This document shows positions 57,746-64,000 of a stretch of 64,000 nucleotides of DNA, piece after piece. The notes beneath the pieces were generated by a model. The model was not told where the DNA came from, made no database searches, and saw only the letters and a list, made by a program, of their open reading frames with translations. The translations under genes were made by a program, and so were the position numbers. This DNA is from Candidatus Pullichristensenella stercorigallinarum (GTDB lineage: Bacteria; Bacillota; Clostridia; Christensenellales; Aristaeellaceae): assembly GCA_018712945.1 (NCBI GenBank), contig DVFZ01000095.1, positions 1 to 64,000 of the forward strand, read 5' to 3'. How positions within the stretch are numbered: the stretch's first letter is position 1; the number at the start of each line of letters is the position of its first letter.

Positions 57746-60283
57746 TTATTTGGAATGCTTGCGGCGCGCGCCCAGGCAGGCCCACAGGCGGCCGGTAATC
57801 TGGGTGGCGGAAAGCAGGCTGGAAAGCGCTCCGGCCAGCACCGGCACGGCCGCGGCGCGCACGGGCGACGGCCCGAGAACCAGCATCAATACGGCGGCCA
57901 GCAGCGCCGGCACGGCCACGGAAGCGGCGCGGCCAAGCGCCATGGGCGCGTCGCGCGCGATGATTTCCTCGCGGGAGGCGCGGGCCATGCCCGGGGTGCG
58001 GCTGGTTTCGCGGTAGCGGCCCAGCACCAGCGCCCCGGCCGTCAGCGAGCACACGGCGGCAAAGGCCACCGCCGCGGTGAAGGCCAGCTCCACGCGCAGC
58101 GCCCAGCCGAAGATGGCGGCCACAGCCACGGCCACCAGCGCGTCGCACACGCAGGAGGCCAGCGCCGCCAGCGCCCCGCTCAGGCCAAAGCGGATGGCGA
58201 TGTACACGCAGGCGAGCACGCACGCGGCCAGCAGCGCAAGCACGGCCGGGCCAATCGCGCCGCCAACGGCGGATACGTTCTGGATGGACACCAGGCGCGC
58301 GTTCGCGTAACGGGCGGTCAGCGCCGTGGTCAGCGCCTCCTGCGCCGCCTCCAGCGCGGCGGCGTCGGCTCCGGGCACGCGAATCTCCACGTCGGTCATG
58401 CTTCCCGCCGCGACGGTGGCGGCAGTTTCCGCGGCGTCGCCGGTAGTTCCCGTTTCAGCAGCCTCATCTGTGGTACCGGCGGCTTCGTCCGTAGTGTCGG
58501 CGGCTTCGGTACCGGCAGCTTCAGTACCGGCAGCCTCATCCGTGGTACCGGCAGTTTCGTCCGTAGTGTCGGCAGCTTCAGTGCCAGCAGCCTCGTCCGT
58601 AGTATCGGCAGCTTCAGTGCCAGCAGCCTCGTCGGTAGCACCGGCGGCTTCAGTGCCAGCCTCGTCCGTAGTACCGGCAGCTTCGTCCGTAGTGCCGGTA
58701 GTCTCGTCGGTAGTACCGGCAGCTTCAGTACCGGCAGTCTCGTCTGTGGTACCGGCGGTCTCGTCCGCGCTCTCGTCTTCGGGCAGCGTGGCTTCGGCCT
58801 TTACAATCTGATAGCCGTCCACGCCCGCCTCGCGCACGGCCCCGGCCACGTCCGCAAGGGCGTATTCTTCGCCCAGCGCGTACCGGGCCACCGCGCCGCC
58901 GCCAAGGTCAAGGCCGGGGCGCAGGCCAGCGCCGCACAGCTGCATTACCAGCGCCACCACGACCAGCGCCGCCGGGATCGCCGCGCAGGCGCGCGGGGAG
59001 AGGGAGAACTTCTTTTCCGACGCCTTTACGGCGTAGGGCTTATCGCTCAGGCGCAGGGCGTTGCCCACCAGGAAGCAGGCCAGAACCAGCAGCACCGCCA
59101 GCGCGCAGACCGCCGATACCAGCAGCGCGGAGGCGAAGTTTTTCACCGCGTCGCCGCCCAGCCAGTACATGGCCGCCACCGCCAGCAACAGCACCAGGCC
59201 CATGTCGGCGCAGGCCACCAGCGTGGGCCGCTTGGCGCGGCGCAGGGCGGTGAGGGGCGCGTAGCCCGCGCTTGCCTCGCGGGCATAGCGCTCCAGCAGC
59301 AGGGCAAAGCCGCCCGCCACCATGCAAAGCCCGGGCAGAAGGCCGAGCGCGCCCGCCAGCGACAGGTGTACAAACGAAAGCTCGCACACGAGGATGACCG
59401 TAAGCAGCGCCCAGACCAGCACGCCCAGCGCCGCCGCCGCGCCCGGCAGGCGGTAGCGGGCGATCAGGCCGATGACGGCGAGCGCCAGCGCCGCGCACAG
59501 GGCCACGGCCACCAGCGTACCGGCGTTTTCGCCCATCAGGGGGCTGATGTTTTCCACGCGCACGGTTTCCATTTCCAGCGGCAGCTCGCCCGAGGCGAGG
59601 ATCGCCGCCAACCGCTGCGCGGCGCGGGTACCGGCGGCATAGTCGGCGTAATTGGTCAGGGCGATAAAGCCCGTATTGCCGGAGATCATCTGCTCCAGCG
59701 TAGAGGAGAAGATCAATTCGTCATCCAGGTAGACCGAAAGCGTCTGCCCGGCGATTTCCGCCGCGGTTTCGGCGAAGCTGTCCGCCACCGCGCCGGAAAG
59801 GGTGAAGTTCACCGCGCCGTAGGGGTTGCTCTCGCTGTCGTAAACGGCGCCCACGGTGGGAGAGGAAAGGTCCGCGCCTTCCAGCACGGCGTTTCCATCC
59901 GCGTCGCGGATTTCCACATGGCCCGTGGCGCCGATGGCGGCAAGGTCTTCCTCCGCGCCCGAGGCGTCGGGCACCTCCACGCGCACGCCCGCATCCGTGC
60001 GGGCGACGGTGGCCTCGTTCAAATCCAGCGCCTCCAGACGGGCGCGCAGCGTTTGCGCCGCGCTGTCCAGCTGGCTGTCAAGATCCTCGGCGCTCGCGTC
60101 CGCCGCCGCGTATTCAGCGGAAACGCCGCCGCCCAGGTCCAGCCCCGGCTTCAGGAAATCGGCGAAGGGATAAAATCTGTATTTGCCGACGCGCAAGCTG
60201 CCGCTCAACCCCAAAATGGCGATCAGAACGACCAGCACGAGCACGACGCCCAGTTTGATTTTGCTCTTGGTTTTGGCTTGCAT
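57746..60283 (-). CDS. secDF: Divergent fused SecDF protein with a Thr/Glu/Ala repeat insert
   Basis: 845 residues from ATG 60283. SecD half: helix 1 (KLGVVLVLVVLIAILGLSG), PGLDLGGGVSAEYAA, a periplasmic-type P1 domain and helices 2-6. SecF half: PGLDLGGGAVARYALGEEY and helices to the C-terminus. Between the SecF P4 start and its end (DNA about 58405-58792) is about 130 residues of low-complexity repeats built from TTDEAAG, GTEAADT and similar. The helix-4 acidic residues of SecD (GMxVDANVLIFERI) and SecF (NDTIVVFDRIRE) are replaced: the aligned stretches read MVAGGFALLLERY and TAGALVLGRYRE. Assists Sec translocation, but proton-driven function is doubtful. Confidence 0.82.
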   Translation of the reverse strand: MQAKTKSKIKLGVVLVLVVLIAILGLSGSLRVGKYRFYPFADFLKPGLDLGGGVSAEYAAADASAEDLDSQLDSAAQTLRARLEALDLNEATVARTDAGVRVEVPDASGAEEDLAAIGATGHVEIRDADGNAVLEGADLSSPTVGAVYDSESNPYGAVNFTLSGAVADSFAETAAEIAGQTLSVYLDDELIFSSTLEQMISGNTGFIALTNYADYAAGTRAAQRLAAILASGELPLEMETVRVENISPLMGENAGTLVAVALCAALALAVIGLIARYRLPGAAAALGVLVWALLTVILVCELSFVHLSLAGALGLLPGLCMVAGGFALLLERYAREASAGYAPLTALRRAKRPTLVACADMGLVLLLAVAAMYWLGGDAVKNFASALLVSAVCALAVLLVLACFLVGNALRLSDKPYAVKASEKKFSLSPRACAAIPAALVVVALVMQLCGAGLRPGLDLGGGAVARYALGEEYALADVAGAVREAGVDGYQIVKAEATLPEDESADETAGTTDETAGTEAAGTTDETTGTTDEAAGTTDEAGTEAAGATDEAAGTEAADTTDEAAGTEAADTTDETAGTTDEAAGTEAAGTEAADTTDEAAGTTDEAAETGTTGDAAETAATVAAGSMTDVEIRVPGADAAALEAAQEALTTALTARYANARLVSIQNVSAVGGAIGPAVLALLAACVLACVYIAIRFGLSGALAALASCVCDALVAVAVAAIFGWALRVELAFTAAVAFAAVCSLTAGALVLGRYRETSRTPGMARASREEIIARDAPMALGRAASVAVPALLAAVLMLVLGPSPVRAAAVPVLAGALSSLLSATQITGRLWACLGARRKHSK
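58405..58792. repeat. Tandem repeat encoding T-D-E-A-A-G units within secDF
   Basis: Imperfect 15-21 bp units (variants of gccgcctcgtccgtagt and ggtaccggcagcttcag) repeated over about 390 bp without breaking the frame. The copies differ by substitutions at third positions and by whole-unit indels, the pattern of a slippage-prone coding repeat. Acidic and Thr-rich product, predicted disordered and extracytoplasmic. Confidence 0.85.
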
Positions 60284-60319
60284 AGGCCCGGCCTCCCAGT
60301 ACGGTCTTAATGATTTATT

Positions 60320-60349
60320 ATTATAAAACGCCGGGGCGGGCGCAGTCAA
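60320..60349 (-). promoter_or_regulatory. Promoter of secDF
   Basis: Minus-strand TTGACT (60344-60349), 18 bp spacer, TATAAT (60320-60325). Confidence 0.7.
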
Positions 60350-60420
60350 TAGATTAACGAAAAGTGCCCCGATTTGAACGAATTTCTGTGGTATGATGGC
60401 GGGCAAAGGCGGTGATTTTC

Positions 60421-61254
60421 ATGCGCATACGCTCCAACCCGCACACGCATACGTCGTTTTCCGATGGGCGGGATACGCCTCGGGAACAAATCGAGCGCGC
60501 CCTGGCGCTGGGCTTTATGGCCCTGGGCTTTTCCGACCATGCCGTGCAGGAGGTGGACGCCTTTACCGGCATCCCCAAAGAGCGCGAGGAGGCTTACCGC
60601 CGCGAGGTGCGCGCCCTGGCCCGGGAATACGCGGGCCGCATCCGCGTCTATCTGGGGCTGGAGCTGGACAGCGAGTTCGGCCTGGCCCGGCTGGAACAGT
60701 ACGATTATATTATCCTGAGCAACCATTACGTGCGCGGCGGCAACGCGCGGGCGCTGGTGGATTGCAGGCCGCGGCGCGACCAGGTGTTCGCCGTGCGAGA
60801 TTTGGCCTATGGCGGCGACGGCGCGGCCATGGCCGCCGCCTATTTTGAGCGATTGGGCGCGCAGGCGCTGGAAATCCGCCCGGCCATCGTCGGCCATTTT
60901 GATATCGTCAAGTACTTCAATGGCGGCGGGGCGCTGTACGATTGCGCCGACCCGCGCGTGCGCCGGGCGCAGGCGGCGGCGTTGGAAGCCATTAAAAAGA
61001 GCGGCGCGCTTCTGGAGGTCAACACCGGCGGCATGGCGCGCGGCTATGTAGACGAACCCTACCCGGCGCGGGAAATTTTGCGCCTGTGGCGGGAGATGGG
61101 CGGCGAGGTCGTCCTCGGTTCGGATTGCCACGACCGGGCGCTGCTGAATTACGGCTTCGACGCAATGGTGGCCCTTTTGCGCGAAGAAGGCTTCGCGGGC
61201 GTGTACGAAATGGGTGGCGTGGGGGAACCGGTGTTTGTCAAACGGCGGCTGTGA
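60421..61254 (+). CDS. PHP-domain phosphatase (histidinol-phosphatase-like)
   Basis: 277 residues; ATG 60421 follows aaaggcggtgattttc. Metal-binding motifs of the PHP domain: NPHTHTSFSDGRD (HxH), FSDHAVQ, LGLELDSE, ILSNHYV, VGHFDIVKYF and the final LGSDCHD. Trinuclear-metal phosphoesterase like HisJ/HisK. No histidine biosynthesis genes nearby, so histidinol phosphate is plausible but not shown. Divergent from secDF. Confidence 0.87.
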   Translation: MRIRSNPHTHTSFSDGRDTPREQIERALALGFMALGFSDHAVQEVDAFTGIPKEREEAYRREVRALAREYAGRIRVYLGLELDSEFGLARLEQYDYIILSNHYVRGGNARALVDCRPRRDQVFAVRDLAYGGDGAAMAAAYFERLGAQALEIRPAIVGHFDIVKYFNGGGALYDCADPRVRRAQAAALEAIKKSGALLEVNTGGMARGYVDEPYPAREILRLWREMGGEVVLGSDCHDRALLNYGFDAMVALLREEGFAGVYEMGGVGEPVFVKRRL

Positions 61255-61353
61255 GGATTTTACATGGCGCAGACGCGGGGCGGATGTCCTCTTTGCATTT
61301 CCATGCTATCATGGGCGGATGGCGGAAAACGCCTGTGATGGGAGGAAAAGCGG

Positions 61354-62136
61354 ATGAGGACGTTTATGCGGCTGGCGCTGATTGCGTTGGCGGCCACGAT
61401 TGTGCGCATTGCCGGGCAGCTCTGTATTCCCGCCGGGCGGCAAAGCGTGCTTGCGCCCAGTATATTTGCGCAGAACGGAACCATGCCCGCGGCGTTCACG
61501 GTTTATGGGCTGTTGGCCTACGGCCTGATTGCCGCCATGTTCCTGCTCGTGCGCGATGGCATTCCCGGCCGTGGGCCGGTGCGGGGGCTGAAGTACGGGC
61601 TTTCCTGCTGCGCGGTGTGGGTTGTATATCTTTGGGAGCCGTTGCCGCACGTCGCGCCGCTGGACAGGATTACCTATCCGCTGGCGGATGGCGCGGCGCT
61701 GTTGGTGATGGGCCTGCTGTGCGGGGCGCTGCTGCCCGCGCGCGCGGCGGTGCAGCGAACGCCCCTGCGCCTGTTGCCGGCGGCGGCGGTGGCCGTCTGC
61801 TTCTGGGCCGGGCGGCTTGTGCAGTACCGCGTGGTGGGGATTTATTCCGCTTTTGAGGCGCAGCCCGTGCAGACGCTTTTGTGGACGGCGCTGACCGGCG
61901 CGTGCGTGGGGTTGACCATGGCTTGGCTGCGGCGCGCCGTCGCCGCGCACGGCCGCCTGCGCCGCGCGGCGCTGTTGGGCCTTTTGCTCTTTGGCGCGGA
62001 CCTTTTGCTGTTTAATTTCTTTATGCCCTTGGTATTCGATGCGGACATTCCCGATTTGCTTTTGCGCACGCTGACCGACGTCCTGGCGGTGGCGGCGGGG
62101 TGCCTGGCTTTCGGGGAAGAAGGAGAGGAACGATGA
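61354..62136 (+). CDS. Polytopic membrane protein of unknown function
   Basis: 260 residues with about seven hydrophobic segments, including LIALAATIVRIAGQLCI, VYGLLAYGLIAAMFLLV, YPLADGAALLVMGLLCGALL and LLLFGADLLLFNFFMPLVF. No motif identifies a transporter or enzyme. ATG 61354 follows gatgggaggaaaagcgg. Stop overlaps the flavodoxin gene by 4 bp (ATGA), so the two probably work together or are co-expressed; membrane-redox coupling is possible but unsupported. Confidence 0.7.
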   Translation: MRTFMRLALIALAATIVRIAGQLCIPAGRQSVLAPSIFAQNGTMPAAFTVYGLLAYGLIAAMFLLVRDGIPGRGPVRGLKYGLSCCAVWVVYLWEPLPHVAPLDRITYPLADGAALLVMGLLCGALLPARAAVQRTPLRLLPAAAVAVCFWAGRLVQYRVVGIYSAFEAQPVQTLLWTALTGACVGLTMAWLRRAVAAHGRLRRAALLGLLLFGADLLLFNFFMPLVFDADIPDLLLRTLTDVLAVAAGCLAFGEEGEER

Positions 62137-62669
62137 AAAACGCGATTATCTACGGCAGCCGCTACGGGTCGGCGCGCCGCTACGCAGAGGAATTTTCCGA
62201 GCGCATCGGCGTCCCGGCCTACGCGTTCGACGAAGGCCCCGACCTGCGGGATTGCGATGTGCTGGTCTTTTTCGGCGGCATGTATGCGGGCGGCGTGCTG
62301 GGCCTGAAGCAGACGCTGCGGGGCATGGAAGGGGAAATGCCGCGCCGGTTGCTGATTGCCACGGTGGGGCTGGCCGACCCGCGCGAGGCCGAAAACGAAA
62401 AAAACCTGCGCGAGGCCGTGGAGCGGCAGGTTCCCAAAGCGCTGTTGCCGCGGACGGAAATTTTCCACCTGCGCGGCGGCGTGGACTATGCCAAATTGAG
62501 CCTGGCGCACCGGGGCATGATGCGCCTTGTATACGAAAAAGCCCGCCGCATGCCGGAGGCGGAGCGCGGCGCGGAGGACAGGGCCATCCTGGATACCTAC
62601 GGCAAGGCCGTGGACATGGTGGACTTTGCGGCGCTGGACGATATCTGCGCGGCGCTGCGGCGGGCCTGA
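62133..62669 (+). CDS. Flavodoxin-domain protein
   Basis: 178 residues. FMN phosphate-binding loop IIYGSRYGSARRYAEEF at the N-terminus and VLVFFGGMYAGGVLGLK in the isoalloxazine region, typical of the flavodoxin_5/HemG-like family. The C-terminal half (LRGGVDYAKLSLAHRGMMRLVY) also matches that family. Probably a cytoplasmic FMN redox protein with unknown partner. Coupled to the membrane protein upstream. Confidence 0.85.
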   Translation: MKNAIIYGSRYGSARRYAEEFSERIGVPAYAFDEGPDLRDCDVLVFFGGMYAGGVLGLKQTLRGMEGEMPRRLLIATVGLADPREAENEKNLREAVERQVPKALLPRTEIFHLRGGVDYAKLSLAHRGMMRLVYEKARRMPEAERGAEDRAILDTYGKAVDMVDFAALDDICAALRRA

Positions 62670-62863
62670 CGAACCGGCGAAAACGGGCCGGCCTGCGCCG
62701 GCAGCGCGTGAAAACCCGCTTTGCAACGCGGGCGCCCCGCTGGAAGGCGTGCGGTTTTTGAAATGATGGCTGGGGCGTGCAAACATTTTGCACAGACAGG
62801 CGCAGCCCCAAAAATGTCCGGACGGATGTTAGGGGCGTTTCGCGTTGCCCGCCCAAAATTTGA

Positions 62864-62889
62864 CGCCGGAGGGGCCGTCCCCCTCCGGC
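62864..62889 (-). terminator. Terminator-like hairpin of the DUF3592 gene
   Basis: gccggagggg/ccctccggc stem after the stop at 62900 on the minus strand, followed by GTCAAATTTTGG. A further gccggc/gccggc-type foldback lies at 62686-62703 after the flavodoxin gene. The rest of 62670-62863 holds no gene I can support. Confidence 0.55.
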
Positions 62890-62899
62890 ATTTGCCGTT

Positions 62900-63385
62900 T
62901 TAAGGATGTGTGTTTGACCGCTTTTGCGCCCGCCGCCGTTTCAAGGCCTGCGCCCCGCCGGTACCGGCCAGGGCAAGCAGGGCCGCCGCCGGGACGAAGC
63001 TGAGCGCGCAGCGCAAGGCGTCCCCACCGCCGGGCAACGCGAAAGCGGCGCTGCTTTGCGGCGCGCTGGCGGCACAATATACGTCGATCGCGTCGCCCAC
63101 CCGCAGGGCGCGGAATGCGTCCTCGGAAGCGATGCGCGCCGTGCCCTCGTAGCTTTCCCCGCCTGCCTCGTAGCCGTAGCGGATGCTGAATATATCCGAT
63201 GTATCGCCCGCGGCGGAGCGGCGCTTTTCCAGCACCACGCCGCGCGTTTCCACCGCGCCGCGCGCCAGAGCGGCGCTGGTTTGCAGGGCGGCGACGCCTT
63301 CATGAACCGTCATCACCGCGCCCGCCAGCAACAGAAGCGCCAGCAGTATGTTTATCCACCGACCGTCCCGCCGCGCCTTGCCCAT
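62900..63385 (-). CDS. DUF3592-type small membrane protein
   Basis: 161 residues. N-terminal helix (ILLALLLLAGAVMTVHEGV), an extracytoplasmic domain with GVVLEKRRSAAGDTSDIFSIRYGYEAGGESYEG and YxG-type pattern and VGDAIDVYCAASAP (DUF3592 beta domain), then a C-terminal helix (ALSFVPAAALLALAGTGG). Function unknown. SD present (ggagggaaaggcg before ATG 63385). Confidence 0.75.
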   Translation of the reverse strand: MGKARRDGRWINILLALLLLAGAVMTVHEGVAALQTSAALARGAVETRGVVLEKRRSAAGDTSDIFSIRYGYEAGGESYEGTARIASEDAFRALRVGDAIDVYCAASAPQSSAAFALPGGGDALRCALSFVPAAALLALAGTGGAQALKRRRAQKRSNTHP

Positions 63386-63471
63386 CGCCTTTCCCTCCCT
63401 GCCTCCATTATAAAGGCCATATTTGAGGAAATTGCGGGCGGGCCGTCTTGCGCGGGTTAATTCACAGGGCG

Positions 63472-63834
63472 TCAGAAGCCGTCGCGGTCGATTTCGTCGT
63501 CAAAATCGTCGTCGCCGTCGAAGCTGTCGAAATCGTCGAAGTCGTCGAAACCGTCGCCCTCGCCGCCGTCGAATGCCCCGTCGCTTTCGTCATCCTCGTC
63601 GTCCTCGTCAAAGCCGTCGAAGCCGTCGCCGTCGTCGTCGAAAAGGTCGTTGCCGAAGCCGCCCTCGCCGTCGTCCATGTCGGCCGCGTCGTCAAAAAAG
63701 CCGTCCTCGTCCCAGCGCTCCGGCTCCCAATGCAGGGCGGTTTCCAGAAATTGCAGGCCGATGTAGGCCTCCTGCGGGGTAACGTGGCCGTCGCCGTTAA
63801 GGTCGAGAAAATCGCTCAAAAAGTCCTTTTCCAT
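63472..63834 (-). CDS. Extremely acidic EF-hand-containing small protein
   Basis: 120 residues, no signal peptide. Residues about 10-25 hold one EF-hand loop, DLNGDGHVTPQE, a canonical 12-residue calcium loop. From about residue 45 onward the chain is almost only Asp, Gly, Phe and Glu (DDDGDGFDGFDEDDEDDESD), with FDDF/DGFDD repeats. The acidic run could bind several divalent ions. I know no named family. It lies between a DUF3592 gene and the LysR tail, with the same orientation. Confidence 0.7.
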   Translation of the reverse strand: MEKDFLSDFLDLNGDGHVTPQEAYIGLQFLETALHWEPERWDEDGFFDDAADMDDGEGGFGNDLFDDDGDGFDGFDEDDEDDESDGAFDGGEGDGFDDFDDFDSFDGDDDFDDEIDRDGF

Positions 63835-63849
63835 GCCGATGCCTCCCTG

Positions 63850-64000
63850 TCAGAAGTCGCTTTTTCCCGCTGCCAGCCCGGCTTTGCGCAAAAAGGAGCG
63901 CGCCTCGCTGGAGGGTTCGCGCGCGCATAGCAGGCCGTAGGGAATGGCGTAGTCCCATTCCACGGGCAGCGTGGTAAGCCCCGGGTGCACGTCCTTCCAG
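63850..64000 (-). CDS. LysR-type transcriptional regulator, C-terminal fragment
   Basis: The last 49 codons of a gene truncated by the window edge, ending at TGA 63850-63852. The translation contains TTLPVEWDYAIPYGLLCARE and ends RKAGLAAGKSDF, which matches the final beta-strand and helix of LysR effector-binding domains. Only the tail is visible, so the effector and DNA-binding half are unknown. Confidence 0.65.
   Translation of the reverse strand, partial: WKDVHPGLTTLPVEWDYAIPYGLLCAREPSSEARSFLRKAGLAAGKSDF

Noticed and set aside
58405-58792. A CRISPR-like array
   Set aside because: The repeats are in frame within secDF, lack uniform spacers and encode a T/D/E/A repeat.

Overview
The window is high-GC (roughly 60-65 % by eye) chromosomal DNA. 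It carries Firmicutes-type signals: TTGACA/TATAAT promoters with 17-18 bp spacing, a T-box leader, yceD-rpmF, hemZ, a type III glutamine synthetase and a GatCAB pathway. I read it as an anaerobic, probably host-associated member of the Clostridia, perhaps a Christensenellales-like lineage. The class is a confident inference; anything finer is a guess.

Layout. (1) 1-1.65 kb: three small genes, two of them clear ribbon-helix-helix proteins, next to a four-gene tRNA operon (Arg-His-Gln-Lys), perhaps the edge of an accessory element. (2) 1.8-10.8 kb: a secreted WG-repeat protein, yceD-rpmF, yjbQ with a degenerate radC-like gene, a lipoyl-less E2-type acyltransferase, a PrsA/SurA-type foldase, and an esterase-esterase-HAD operon. 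(3) 11-18.1 kb: cardiolipin synthase, then gatB, gatA and an aspS-gatC fusion gene. The fusion gene is preceded by a T-box whose specifier triplet reads AAC (Asn), so the operon looks like a tRNA-Asn-sensing, physically fused Asn-tRNA(Asn) pathway. (4) 18.3-25.6 kb: glnN diverging from a five-gene split glutamate synthase, a complete GS/GOGAT ammonium assimilation locus.

(5) 27-38.4 kb, the most interesting part: one minus-strand transcription unit of twelve tightly packed genes. It runs YhfZ/GntR-type regulator, NifD-like, NifK-like, NifH-like, DppD, DppF, solute-binding protein, DppB, DppC, NifB-like, YqeG-type phosphatase, uridine phosphorylase-type enzyme. NifH has every expected cluster and nucleotide motif. 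NifB is complete, and the NifD-like subunit keeps a Cys at the position of the cofactor-ligating Cys275 of nitrogenase but has Thr where His442 would be. There are no nifEN or nifV genes. This looks like a cofactor-bearing nitrogenase-like reductase wired to its own ABC importer and promoter-proximal regulator, with an unknown substrate.

(6) 38.6-49 kb: an alkaline-phosphatase-superfamily hydrolase, a Cys-repeat/LRR lipoprotein, transketolase, and an operon of CARDB-like membrane protein, DUF2461, class II aldolase and phosphohexomutase. (7) 49.3-60.3 kb: the operon rel-dtd-MBL-hemZ-cyclophilin-cyclophilin, then recJ and a divergent fused secDF. (8) 60.4-64 kb: a PHP phosphatase, a membrane protein with a flavodoxin, a DUF3592 protein, an extremely acidic EF-hand protein and the tail of a LysR regulator.

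Three intergenic loci (10.8, 39.9 and 42.0 kb) share an odd architecture. A 200-330 bp structured element sits between two copies of the same terminator-like palindrome. The palindrome is identical within a locus but different between loci.
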